Assembly (NCBI GenBank): GCA_903822005.1
Contig: CAIJNL010000001.1
Location: 1-48,802 of the forward strand
Length of the DNA stretch: 48,802 bases
Reading direction: 5' to 3'
Origin: an uncultured Nitrospiraceae bacterium
GTDB lineage: Bacteria; Nitrospirota; Thermodesulfovibrionia; Thermodesulfovibrionales; Dissulfurispiraceae
A program made the position numbers and the translations under genes. Shown piece by piece: positions 28,164-35,778 of this stretch. The notes under the pieces were generated by a model that was given only the letters and a program-made list of their open reading frames with translations, was not told the origin of the DNA and did no database searches. How positions within the stretch are numbered: position 1 is the first letter of the stretch; the number at the start of each line of letters is the position of its first letter.

Positions 28164-28649
28164 TTAATCGAACTGGCATCTCAGCCACCCCGGAGGTATG
28201 CCCTGGCTATATGCTGTCTGCTCGAAATCAGACAGCTCTTGCCGGGCAGTGTCGAGTTCCTGTCTTGCCTGAGCGAGTTTTTCCTCAAATGAAGAGACGG
28301 GAGCCGAAACATAAGAGCTGACATCACCGGGCATCGTAGCAGCATTGCGCTGTTTCTCGGCTTCTTCCACTTTTTTGGTGGCCTCGTCCACCTTGTCTTT
28401 AAAACGGGTTGCTTTTGTGCACCAGGATTGCTTGTCCGGCTCTTTTGGTTGTTCAGGAGCTGCCTCAGTTTTTTGAGGAGGGGTTTCCTGTTTTGCCGCC
28501 GCATCATTCGATTCTTCCCTGTCTTTGGCCCCGTATTTTTTCAGGTCCTCGTTGGTAATGACTTTTACCTGACCAGCGGCATCAACGGAGCATAACGCGC
28601 AAGTCGCCATGAATAAAAGGGCAGACAGGAGCAGGATGTTCATTTTCAT
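28164..28649 (-). CDS. Exported coiled-coil protein of unknown function
   Basis: 161 residues: a signal peptide (about 1-24), a low-complexity Pro/Glu/Lys/Gln segment (50-75) and a long charged coiled-coil (about 80-145), ending GWLRCQFD. Two cysteines remain in the mature part (in SWCTK and at LRCQ). TGGAGG precedes the ATG. It lies just upstream of the other exported protein (gap 41 bp), so the two are probably co-expressed. No family is recognised. Confidence 0.7.
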   Translation of the reverse strand: MKMNILLLSALLFMATCALCSVDAAGQVKVITNEDLKKYGAKDREESNDAAAKQETPPQKTEAAPEQPKEPDKQSWCTKATRFKDKVDEATKKVEEAEKQRNAATMPGDVSSYVSAPVSSFEEKLAQARQELDTARQELSDFEQTAYSQGIPPGWLRCQFD

Positions 28650-28892
28650 CTCATAGCCTCCATATTTATTGGCTGATATGTTAATAATGGATTTTCAGAT
28701 TGATCATCGGTTCTCTATATAGAAATGTAACATTATTATGTTCCTCTTCAAAACCCCTCAGGAACTATCAGCCCCGGTCAATATTTTATCAATCCTGAAG
28801 AAATAGTTTAAAATATAAACCTTAAAGGCCTCTTGCAATTTTTTAAAAGCTGGTGCGGCAGGCATAAAATTATCTTTTAAAACGAGGTATTA

Positions 28893-30320
28893 ATGAAAAC
28901 ATTATTACTGAATCCTCCATCATTCGAGAACTTTGACGGAGGTGCAGGCTCTCGCTGGCCGGCCCGACGGGAGATTACTTCTTTCTGGTATCCGGTATGG
29001 CTTACCTATCCGGCAGGGTTAATCAGTGAAAGCAGGCTGCTTGACGCTCCTTCACACGGAATATCCGCTGAGGCCACAATTGAGATCGCCAAGGAGTACG
29101 ATTTTGTAGTTGTCTTTACGAGTACTCCCGGTTTTGCCAACGATGTCAAACTTGCCGAACTGATGAAGCAGGCCAGACCCGGGATCAAGATCGCGTTTGT
29201 CGGTCCGCATGTGAGTGTTAACCCTGAAGCGAGCCTTAATGCTTCGCTTGCCATAGATTTTGTGGCAAGGAAGGAGTTTGATTATTCTGTCACAGAATTC
29301 GCCAATGGCAGGAGCCTTGAAGGGATAGACGGAATAAGCTATCGCAAAAATGGCATGATAGTCCATAACAGGGACCGGGAACCGCTGGAAGATCTCGATT
29401 CGCTTCCGTTTGCGGTCGAAATTTACAAACGGGATCTTGACATAACCAAATACAATGTGCCGTTTCTATTGTATCCATATATAGCTTTTTATACCGCGCG
29501 CGGCTGTCCTGCGATGTGTAGTTATTGTCTCTGGCCCCAAACCTTCAGCGGTCATCGCTGGCGCACAAGAAGCAGCGATAATGTAACTGCCGAGGTGAAA
29601 CTGGCCCTTCATCTTTTCCCTGAGGCGAAAGAGATATTTTTTGATGATGATACTTTTGCCTGGGGCAAACAAAGGGTGCTTGATGTCTGCGAACATCTGA
29701 AGCCTCTTAACTTTAGATGGTCATGCACTGCCCGCGCTCATTCCGATTACGAAACCCTCAAGGCGATGAAGGATGCGGGTTGCAGGCTACTGATAGTCGG
29801 CTTCGAGTCGGGCGACCCGGAGGTGCTGAAGAATATCTCCAAAGGCACTTCCGTTGAGCAGGCGAAGGCGTTTATGAAGAACTGCAAAAAACTTGGATTA
29901 CTGGTCCATGGAGATTTTATCATCGGGCTGCCAGGTGAAACACACGAGTCTATAGAGCGGACCATGCAGTTCGCCGAGGAACTCGACTGCGAAACCATAC
30001 AGGTCTCAATAGCACATCCGTTCCCCGGCACCGCGTTTTATGACTATCTGAAGGAGAGAGGATATCTTACGGAACATGATATGTCGGACGAGTTCGGCTA
30101 TCAGATGCCGAATATAGAATATCCAGGGCTTACCCGGGAAGAGATTATGGAAGAGGTAGAGAGGTTTTACGGCAGGTATTACTTCAGACCCAAGATCATT
30201 TTCAGGATCGTCAGAAAGGCAATATTCGACAGCTCGGAGCGGAAAAGGCTGTGTAAAGAGGCCGTAGAATATCTGAGGCTGCGCGCAAAGAGAAGGAAAT
30301 TTATAAGGGCGGGCAAATAG
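28893..30320 (+). CDS. hpnJ: Hopanoid-type B12-binding radical SAM protein (HpnJ-like)
   Basis: A 475-residue protein whose opening (NPPSFENFDGGAGSRW, SFWYPVWLTYPAGL) and length match HpnJ of hopanoid biosynthesis. A B12-binding-like fold (about residues 40-140) is followed by the radical SAM motif CPAMCSYC (Cys205, 209, 212) and SGHRWRTRS just after it. HpnJ is known to act in remodelling the bacteriohopanetetrol side chain (cyclitol ether formation). No other hopanoid gene (squalene-hopene cyclase, hpnH, hpnG) is in the window, so it is an orphan here. GAGGT precedes the ATG. Confidence 0.85.
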   Translation: MKTLLLNPPSFENFDGGAGSRWPARREITSFWYPVWLTYPAGLISESRLLDAPSHGISAEATIEIAKEYDFVVVFTSTPGFANDVKLAELMKQARPGIKIAFVGPHVSVNPEASLNASLAIDFVARKEFDYSVTEFANGRSLEGIDGISYRKNGMIVHNRDREPLEDLDSLPFAVEIYKRDLDITKYNVPFLLYPYIAFYTARGCPAMCSYCLWPQTFSGHRWRTRSSDNVTAEVKLALHLFPEAKEIFFDDDTFAWGKQRVLDVCEHLKPLNFRWSCTARAHSDYETLKAMKDAGCRLLIVGFESGDPEVLKNISKGTSVEQAKAFMKNCKKLGLLVHGDFIIGLPGETHESIERTMQFAEELDCETIQVSIAHPFPGTAFYDYLKERGYLTEHDMSDEFGYQMPNIEYPGLTREEIMEEVERFYGRYYFRPKIIFRIVRKAIFDSSERKRLCKEAVEYLRLRAKRRKFIRAGK

Positions 30321-30354
30321 GCTGCTCCGCCCCTATGTTTTATTGATATACGGC

Positions 30355-30942
30355 CTAATGCATAAACGGTATCTGAACTAAAAGCGTAAACCCGTTCAGC
30401 GTCAGCAGGGCCCCGATCGACGCCGAGGCTATCGAGAAAATGAAGGCCTGGCGCGAGTTTGAAATTATAGATACCGACGACATTACTATGGCTATCTGGA
30501 GCAGCGCTTCCCCAAAATCAAAATAGGGGTCTTTGGCCCTGTTTATGTCGCGTTCGTGCTCCTGCTTCTTGGCCTCTTCCGAGATCCCCTCTTTATCCTT
30601 GGCCAGCCTTGCAGTCTCATCAGTTACCTTCTGGAGCTTCTCCCTGTAAGTTTTCAGCACCGCCGGTTTCATGGTATCGCCGCGTTCCACGAGTTGCGTC
30701 TCGAGCCGGTCTTTTTCTATGCGGTACAGATATTCCCTGATATTCTTTGCCTGATAATAGGCCCACTGGTTACTGGCCTCCTGCTGGGCTAGCAGCATCT
30801 CTTTCATGGAATTGTTGCCTCCGAGGGCGCAGATCGCAAGAATAACCGCATAAATGGAAGTGAATAGCGCTACTTTTTTACTGAAGGTATTTTTTATTTT
30901 TTCTTCCAGTTCTTCGGGATTCGGCAATTCTATTTCGGCCAT
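30355..30942 (-). CDS. DUF4337-type membrane protein
   Basis: 195 residues with one hydrophobic segment after a charged N-terminus (about 22-42), a long charged helical region (about 55-135) and two hydrophobic segments near the C-terminus (about 145-190). The NQWAYYQAKNIREYLYR stretch is typical of DUF4337 proteins. Function is unknown. CGGAGG precedes the ATG. It is divergent from the corA gene. Confidence 0.8.
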   Translation of the reverse strand: MAEIELPNPEELEEKIKNTFSKKVALFTSIYAVILAICALGGNNSMKEMLLAQQEASNQWAYYQAKNIREYLYRIEKDRLETQLVERGDTMKPAVLKTYREKLQKVTDETARLAKDKEGISEEAKKQEHERDINRAKDPYFDFGEALLQIAIVMSSVSIISNSRQAFIFSIASASIGALLTLNGFTLLVQIPFMH

Positions 30943-31083
30943 TAACTTGTCCTCCGTAGTTTATTATGGATATTTTATAGAATGACGGCATTGCACGCAA
31001 GTTATATTTTATCTTACTTTGCTATATAATTATCAAAGAGTCAACCGGCCGCTGATGCCAATCATGACTGGAAGGGAAATGCC

Positions 31084-32151
31084 ATGGCAAGAGTGCTGAA
31101 AAAAAGATCAAATAAAATAGGTGTGCCTCCGGGAACACTCGTGCATATCGGTGAAGAAATAACAAAAGATGTGAAGATTACTGTCCTGGACTATAAGAAT
31201 GAGGAGTTCCAGGAACAGAAGATGGATTCCCTTGAGGCATGCATACCTTTCAGGGACAAGGATTCGGTATCATGGATAGACATCGAAGGTATTCATCAGC
31301 CCGCAACGCTGGAAGGGCTTGGCAAATGCTATGGTTTCCATCCCCTGGTGCTTGAGGATATCATGGCAACCGACCAGCGCCCCAAGATGGAGGATTTCGG
31401 GGATTATCTGTTCATAGTCCTCAAGATGATCAAATATAGCGGAAACAACGGCGGCCTCGACATCGAACAGGTGAGCCTGATCCTGGGAAAGAATTATCTG
31501 ATTTCATTCCAGGAGGGCAAGGAGGGAGATGTCTTTAATCCTGTGCGCGAACGCATCAGGACATCCAAGGGTCGTATCAGGAATATGGGGGCAGACTATC
31601 TGGCCTATGCATTGATGGATGCGGTTGTCGACAACTACTATCTGGTATTGGAAAAGCTTGGAGAAGAGATTGAATCCATCGAGGAAAGGCTTATGGCGGA
31701 CCCGGTCCCTGAGACACTCAGGGTGATACACGGGCTCAAGAGGGACATGATATTCCTGCGCAAGTCGGTTTGGCCCCTCAGGGAGGTCGTGAGCGTACTC
31801 GAAAGGCGGGAATCGCTGCTTATCGCTGAATCTACGGCGATATATCTTAAGGATGTTTATGACCATACAATCCAGGTGATCGATACCGTAGAGACATACA
31901 GGGACATGCTGGCTGGCATGCTCGATATCTATCTTACCAGCATCAACAACAGGCTCAATTCCGTGATGAAGGTGCTGACGGTGATCGCCACGATCTTTAT
32001 GCCGTTGTCGTTCTTTGCGAGTGTATACGGCATGAATTTCAAATTTATTCCGGGGCTCGAATGGGAGTGGAGCTTCACCGTCTTTAATGGCGCGATGGGG
32101 TTGATCGTGATCGGCATGATGCTGATCTTCAGAAAGAAAAAATGGTTATGA
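31084..32151 (+). CDS. corA: CorA magnesium/cobalt transporter
   Basis: A 355-residue inner-membrane divalent-cation channel. A long cytoplasmic domain ends in the stalk helix, followed by two transmembrane helices (about residues 295-315 and 330-348). The selectivity motif YGMNF lies between them, preceded by MPLSFFASV. Length and motifs are standard. It is separated from DUF4337 by a 140-base divergent intergenic region. Confidence 0.95.
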   Translation: MARVLKKRSNKIGVPPGTLVHIGEEITKDVKITVLDYKNEEFQEQKMDSLEACIPFRDKDSVSWIDIEGIHQPATLEGLGKCYGFHPLVLEDIMATDQRPKMEDFGDYLFIVLKMIKYSGNNGGLDIEQVSLILGKNYLISFQEGKEGDVFNPVRERIRTSKGRIRNMGADYLAYALMDAVVDNYYLVLEKLGEEIESIEERLMADPVPETLRVIHGLKRDMIFLRKSVWPLREVVSVLERRESLLIAESTAIYLKDVYDHTIQVIDTVETYRDMLAGMLDIYLTSINNRLNSVMKVLTVIATIFMPLSFFASVYGMNFKFIPGLEWEWSFTVFNGAMGLIVIGMMLIFRKKKWL

Positions 32152-32180
32152 ACCGCGGACGATGAAAGAGCGACCGCTGG

Positions 32181-32996
32181 TTACGAGCCGGCAAAATAAG
32201 GGCACTTTCCTCTCCTGCAGCCGTGCGGATGGCTGGAACTGAATTTACAGTCCACTAGACCTGCCGGGGGCAGCTCGATGCCGGTGCTTTCCTTAAGGTA
32301 ATTGACCGCCGCATTGAGCGATGTCCGGACATATGCCTTGCAGCAACTCGGGCCTGTGAGATCGGTGATGGCCTGTGCGGTCCTTGTCACTGCCTCCATG
32401 GCAATTCGCTGCTCTTTGTCCTTGCCGCATTTTGAACCGGTCAGGACCGCAAAACATGCCCCTATTGCCGGCACGATACCGCATACTCCGCTCAGGCCGC
32501 AATAGCCGCCGTGCGCCTGCTTTTCAGTGCGGCGGAGTACCTCTCTGATCTCTTTGTCCTTGATGGGTTTCGTTCCTTCATTTTTTATCGCGGCCATTAA
32601 TGCGCCGCCAGCTATATAAGCATGCTGGCAGCCGAGCATCGGCAGTTTTGGGTAGCACATCATCAGTTCGGCTATTTCAAAAGGGTTGACCGACTTTGTG
32701 TTAAAGGCTGTTTCTTCGATTATCTTCATGGCGTCCTGATTGTGGCAGGCCTCGCAGATATAATGGTCTTGAGGACATCTTATATGCCCCTGTTCAATCT
32801 TCCCGCAATAGGAGCAGGTAACATCCCTCGCCTCATTGAGATATTCAAGATGCAGCCCGCAGACCATGCAATGCTCGGTGTTTACGGACAAAGTTTTGTT
32901 TGGTAGTATCTCCGCACTCGTTTCTTTTTGCTGATGCCGCCCGGCATCTTCATGAACTGCTCAACAGCCGGGGTTTTTTTCGATTGGTTTGCCCAT
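32181..32996 (-). CDS. DUF5714-type cysteine-rich protein with probable N-terminal selenocysteine (CU motif)
   Basis: Most of the chain (from about 32891) is a cysteine-rich protein of the DUF5714 kind: CMVCGLHLEYL, CSYCGKIEQGHIRCPQDHYICEACH, GGYCGLSGVCG, GPSCCKAYV and a final CRRGKCPYF. The frame continues upstream without interruption except for one TGA (32961-32963) to an ATG at 32996 with AAGGA upstream. This gives MGKPIEKNPGC-U-AVHEDAG, 271 residues in all, with adjacent Cys11-Sec12. A six-bp hairpin sits at SECIS distance after the UGA. Without readthrough, the only start is a TTG at 32891 with no good ribosome binding site. It lies 10 bases downstream of an MFS gene. Function is unknown; a redox or metal role is inferred. 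Confidence 0.75.
32933..32948 (-). promoter_or_regulatory. SECIS-like hairpin in the DUF5714 gene
   Basis: Read on the minus strand, GATGCC-GGGC-GGCATC is a perfect six-bp stem with a GGGC loop. The stem starts 13 bases and the loop 19 bases after the UGA, identical to the geometry of the two DsbA-like genes. Confidence 0.72.
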
Positions 32997-33006
32997 ATAT
33001 TTTTCC

Positions 33007-34188
33007 TTAAGTGCTGCTGATTTTGTCCTTATATATATGTGGATATTTAATAAACAGACTCAACATAAAACCTGCTATGGGCAGTATCATTATGGACTGC
33101 AGCGCGAAGTAAACTCCATAGGCGTCGGCGATCACTCCCAGTATAGTCACTCCGACCCCTCCGGTGCCGATAGCAAACCCTGCTATCAGGCCTGAGGCCA
33201 TGCCGACATTGTTCGGCAGCAGGCGCTGCGAGATTACCATGGTAACAGCGAAGGAAGAAATCAGGAAAAAGCCCAGCAGTGCAAAAACAGTCATAAGTAA
33301 AAATCCGTCAACCACAAAAATAAGGGGAAGCACCACGGCCGAGAGCGCGAGTGAAATTACAAACAGACGCTTGTGTCCCACATGGTCTGCAAGATGTCCG
33401 CCCGCAAGGGTCCCGATTACACCGCTGATAAGGAAAACCGTCAGCAGCTGGCCGGCGTACAGGGGATCGCCTTTCAGATAGTCTATGTAATAAAAGGGTA
33501 TATAGCTGATAAGGCCGAACTGGGTCCATGCTCTCATCACGACAGCAGCTATTAACAGGACCATGGCGGCACGTGCTCCTTCGGGAGTCGCGGCGTCCCC
33601 CCCTTTCTTAAGGCCGAAAGTCGCCATTTCGGGAATTGCAACTTTTTTCCAGTAGACGAAGAGCAGCGTAAGAAATGCGAGGGCAAAAAACATCATGACC
33701 GGAAGGTAATCCAGTCCGTAGTGTGTCACGACCGTAAGCGCTGCTATAGGCGCCAGGGCAAAGCCCAGGTTGCCGCCGACCGAGAATATGGACATGCCTG
33801 CTGCCTTTCGGTCGCCTGTAAAAAATGAAGCTGTCTTGAAACCCTCGGGATGAAATGCAGCCACGCCCAAACCGCTCAGGAGAACCAGAGCGAGCAGGAC
33901 TATGTAATTGGATGGCAGGGCAGCTAACGAGAATCCAAGTCCTGCGCAAAAGACACCGAGCGGCATGAGCAGGGGTTTGCCTTTCCGGTCTGAAAAAAAT
34001 CCGAATATAGGCTGAACGACTGATGAAGCAACGTTTGAGGCTATAAGTAGAACCCCGGCCGTCGTATAAGAAAGATCGAGTTTCGCCTTGAGAAAGGGCA
34101 GTATAACGGGCAGCGATCCCTGGTATATATCCGTAACGCAATGGCCCAGAGAGAGGAGGAGCAGCACTTTTAGGTTAAACTTGTTCAT
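33007..34188 (-). CDS. MFS transporter, fosmidomycin-resistance (Fsr)-like
   Basis: A 393-residue, twelve-helix major facilitator protein. The opening LLSLGHCVTDIYQGSLPVILPFLK and the FHPEGFKTASFFTG motif after helix 4 are typical of the Fsr group of exporters; loop 2-3 has FGFFSDRKGKP. The transported compound is unknown. It is followed 10 bases later by the DUF5714 selenoprotein gene, so the two are probably one operon. Confidence 0.9.
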   Translation of the reverse strand: MNKFNLKVLLLLSLGHCVTDIYQGSLPVILPFLKAKLDLSYTTAGVLLIASNVASSVVQPIFGFFSDRKGKPLLMPLGVFCAGLGFSLAALPSNYIVLLALVLLSGLGVAAFHPEGFKTASFFTGDRKAAGMSIFSVGGNLGFALAPIAALTVVTHYGLDYLPVMMFFALAFLTLLFVYWKKVAIPEMATFGLKKGGDAATPEGARAAMVLLIAAVVMRAWTQFGLISYIPFYYIDYLKGDPLYAGQLLTVFLISGVIGTLAGGHLADHVGHKRLFVISLALSAVVLPLIFVVDGFLLMTVFALLGFFLISSFAVTMVISQRLLPNNVGMASGLIAGFAIGTGGVGVTILGVIADAYGVYFALQSIMILPIAGFMLSLFIKYPHIYKDKISST

Positions 34189-34300
34189 TATTCAGCAGAG
34201 TCCCTTAATTACGATTTGTCGCGGCATTGACGAGCCAACCTTTTAATGATACCCCTCTTTATGTTTTAAATGTCAAGGAATATCATATTGCCGTATTAAA

Positions 34301-34316
34301 GCCGGCAAGGGCAATC
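34301..34316. repeat. Terminal fragment (R4) of the MITE-like element
   Basis: GCCGGCAAGGGCAATC matches the left end of copy R1, preceded by a similar ATTAAA flank, but none of the rest of the element follows. It sits just after the end of the hydrolase gene. It is either a truncated copy or a chance match. Confidence 0.5.
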
Positions 34317-34323
34317 GCTATGT

Positions 34324-35136
34324 CTATGGATTTTGAAATTTGGGCACGCCGAGAAAACCTGAGCCGACCTCCGTATTCAGAAGAGATTGCCAGAGAGGCT
34401 TCCAGGTGGTCCACGCGTGAATGCCCGGGCCGGTTATTATGCGGTTGGAATCCAGGGTTTCAGCCAGAAGACCGTCTTCACGGGCGAACCTGTCTTTTTT
34501 CCCGTATCCGAGATAAATGACTGGTGAATCATGTGGCTTTGATGCATATTCCTTTATCCATGCCCATAACTTTCGCTGGTAATCAGATTCCGCGATGCTG
34601 CCGGGCTTCCAGGTTTTCACACTGCCGGCAGAACTGATTTCATCAATGATCTCCTTGTCGCCCAGATATGGGGCAAAGAGAACAAGACCTGTGATCTCAC
34701 CCGGATATTTAACCTCATACGCAAGCGCTCCATATGCTCCAAGTGAGATGCCGACCAGCCAGATGCAGACATAACCCCTGGATCGGGCAGGCTGGATTAC
34801 ATCCTCTCTCAGCCGCATAAAGGCGGTCCCGTCTATGTAATATCCGAGATGCAGATCAGTGGACACCATGTCCGCCCTGATACCGGCCTGTCTGGCTGTA
34901 TCGATGAAGCCTTCCTTATCATAATCGGTGACTGCGGCTCCTCGTCCGGGCAGAAAAACAATCAGGCATTCCTGGCGGGCACCCGCTTTGTAGGGATAAG
35001 AGACAGTGTCGACGGGGATTTTGGTGGCGGGAACGCAGGCTGTCAAAATCGTCAGAACAAGCAATGAAAGAATCCCATGTGCAAAGGAGGAAATGCGCAT
35101 GCCCTGCAGGGGTAACCATCCGTATCTTCTTTCCAA
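34324..35136 (-). CDS. Alpha/beta-hydrolase-fold lipoprotein
   Basis: A ~270-residue protein with a signal sequence and lipobox (LTILTAC), so probably a lipid-anchored envelope enzyme. The triad is visible: nucleophile in GISLGAYG, Asp in YGKKDRFA and His in GPGIHAWTTW. The substrate is unknown. The start is uncertain: TTG at 35136 sits eight bases from AGGAGG; TTG at 35142 and ATG at the MRISS position (about 35100) are alternatives. The ATG would give a more ordinary signal peptide. Confidence 0.8.
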   Translation of the reverse strand: MERRYGWLPLQGMRISSFAHGILSLLVLTILTACVPATKIPVDTVSYPYKAGARQECLIVFLPGRGAAVTDYDKEGFIDTARQAGIRADMVSTDLHLGYYIDGTAFMRLREDVIQPARSRGYVCIWLVGISLGAYGALAYEVKYPGEITGLVLFAPYLGDKEIIDEISSAGSVKTWKPGSIAESDYQRKLWAWIKEYASKPHDSPVIYLGYGKKDRFAREDGLLAETLDSNRIITGPGIHAWTTWKPLWQSLLNTEVGSGFLGVPKFQNP

Positions 35137-35244
35137 AGCCAATCCCTCCTTACCGTTATGAGAATTGCCTGCTACTAATCATGTTATGTATTTTCTGCCT
35201 TTTGGCAAAACAAGGCTCACGAAGGCATTTTGCACTTTAAGTGA

Positions 35245-35389
35245 GCCGGCAAGTGCATCTGCCTCTTGTCTCGCTGAATAAAATGACTTGGTTTGCACAA
35301 CCGCATTATCTGAAAGGCGCAGGATGCTATCACCGTTCACCATCGAAAGCACGGACACCGAGACATCGAGCCGGCCGCCCTTGCAGGCA
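35245..35389. repeat. MITE-like fold-back element, copy R2
   Basis: About 145 bp, same orientation as R1, sharing long blocks with it (for example CTCTTGTCTCGCTGAAT near 35263 and GGACACCGAGACATCGAGCC near 35353). Its ends are more diverged (GCCGGCAAGTGCA on the left, GCCCTTGCAGG on the right). Confidence 0.8.
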
Positions 35390-35445
35390 ATGCAAATCGA
35401 GAGCTCAACGTGCTAACAACTAAATGTCTGCGGAGGCGATAGGAT

Positions 35446-35562
35446 CGAAGGCTCGGCACCGTCGTTGAGTGACTTCTCTGAAAAAAGATGCTAATTATTT
35501 TAGAATCTGTTTGAGTGATAGGTTACTGAGCTTATTTGGCGAGCCGAGATTCAGAGCCTTCG
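35446..35562. repeat. 117-bp segment bounded by an inverted repeat
   Basis: CGAAGGCTC (35446-35454) and GAGCCTTCG (35554-35562) are perfect inverted repeats, with a second inner pair CTCGGC / GCCGAG (the right half at 35542-35547). It lies exactly between R2 and R3 and is unlike them in sequence. It may be another small non-autonomous element or a structured transcript. Confidence 0.5.
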
Positions 35563-35578
35563 AAGACACCACAGTGAA

Positions 35579-35716
35579 GGCAAGTGCAACCGCCTCTTGT
35601 CTCGCTGAATAAAACGACTTTGCTTTAGCATCCGCATTATCTGAAAGGCTCAGGATGCTTTTGCCGTTTATTATCTAAAGCACGGACATCGAGACATCGA
35701 GCCGATTACCCTTGCC
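35579..35716. repeat. MITE-like fold-back element, copy R3
   Basis: About 138 bp, same orientation as R1 and R2. The left end GGCAAGTGCAACC pairs with the right end GATTACCCTTGCC with a few mismatches; the inner GCATCC / GGATGC hairpin is better than in R1. It ends ~60 bases before the sensor kinase start. Confidence 0.8.
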
Positions 35717-35778
35717 TTCGGCTGCATAATATTCAAGGGAGGACACTTGCGAGCGGCATATTTGTTATACTAATCTCT

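Larger units (their letters stand above)
35137..35778. other. Repeat-rich intergenic region between divergent genes
   Basis: About 640 bases between the hydrolase and the sensor kinase. It contains two full copies of the MITE-like element (R2, R3) and, between them, a separate segment bounded by an inverted repeat (35446-35562). No protein-coding frame looks real. The kinase's own upstream signals (TATACT at 35766-35771, only 7 bases before the GTG) lie right after R3. Confidence 0.7.
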
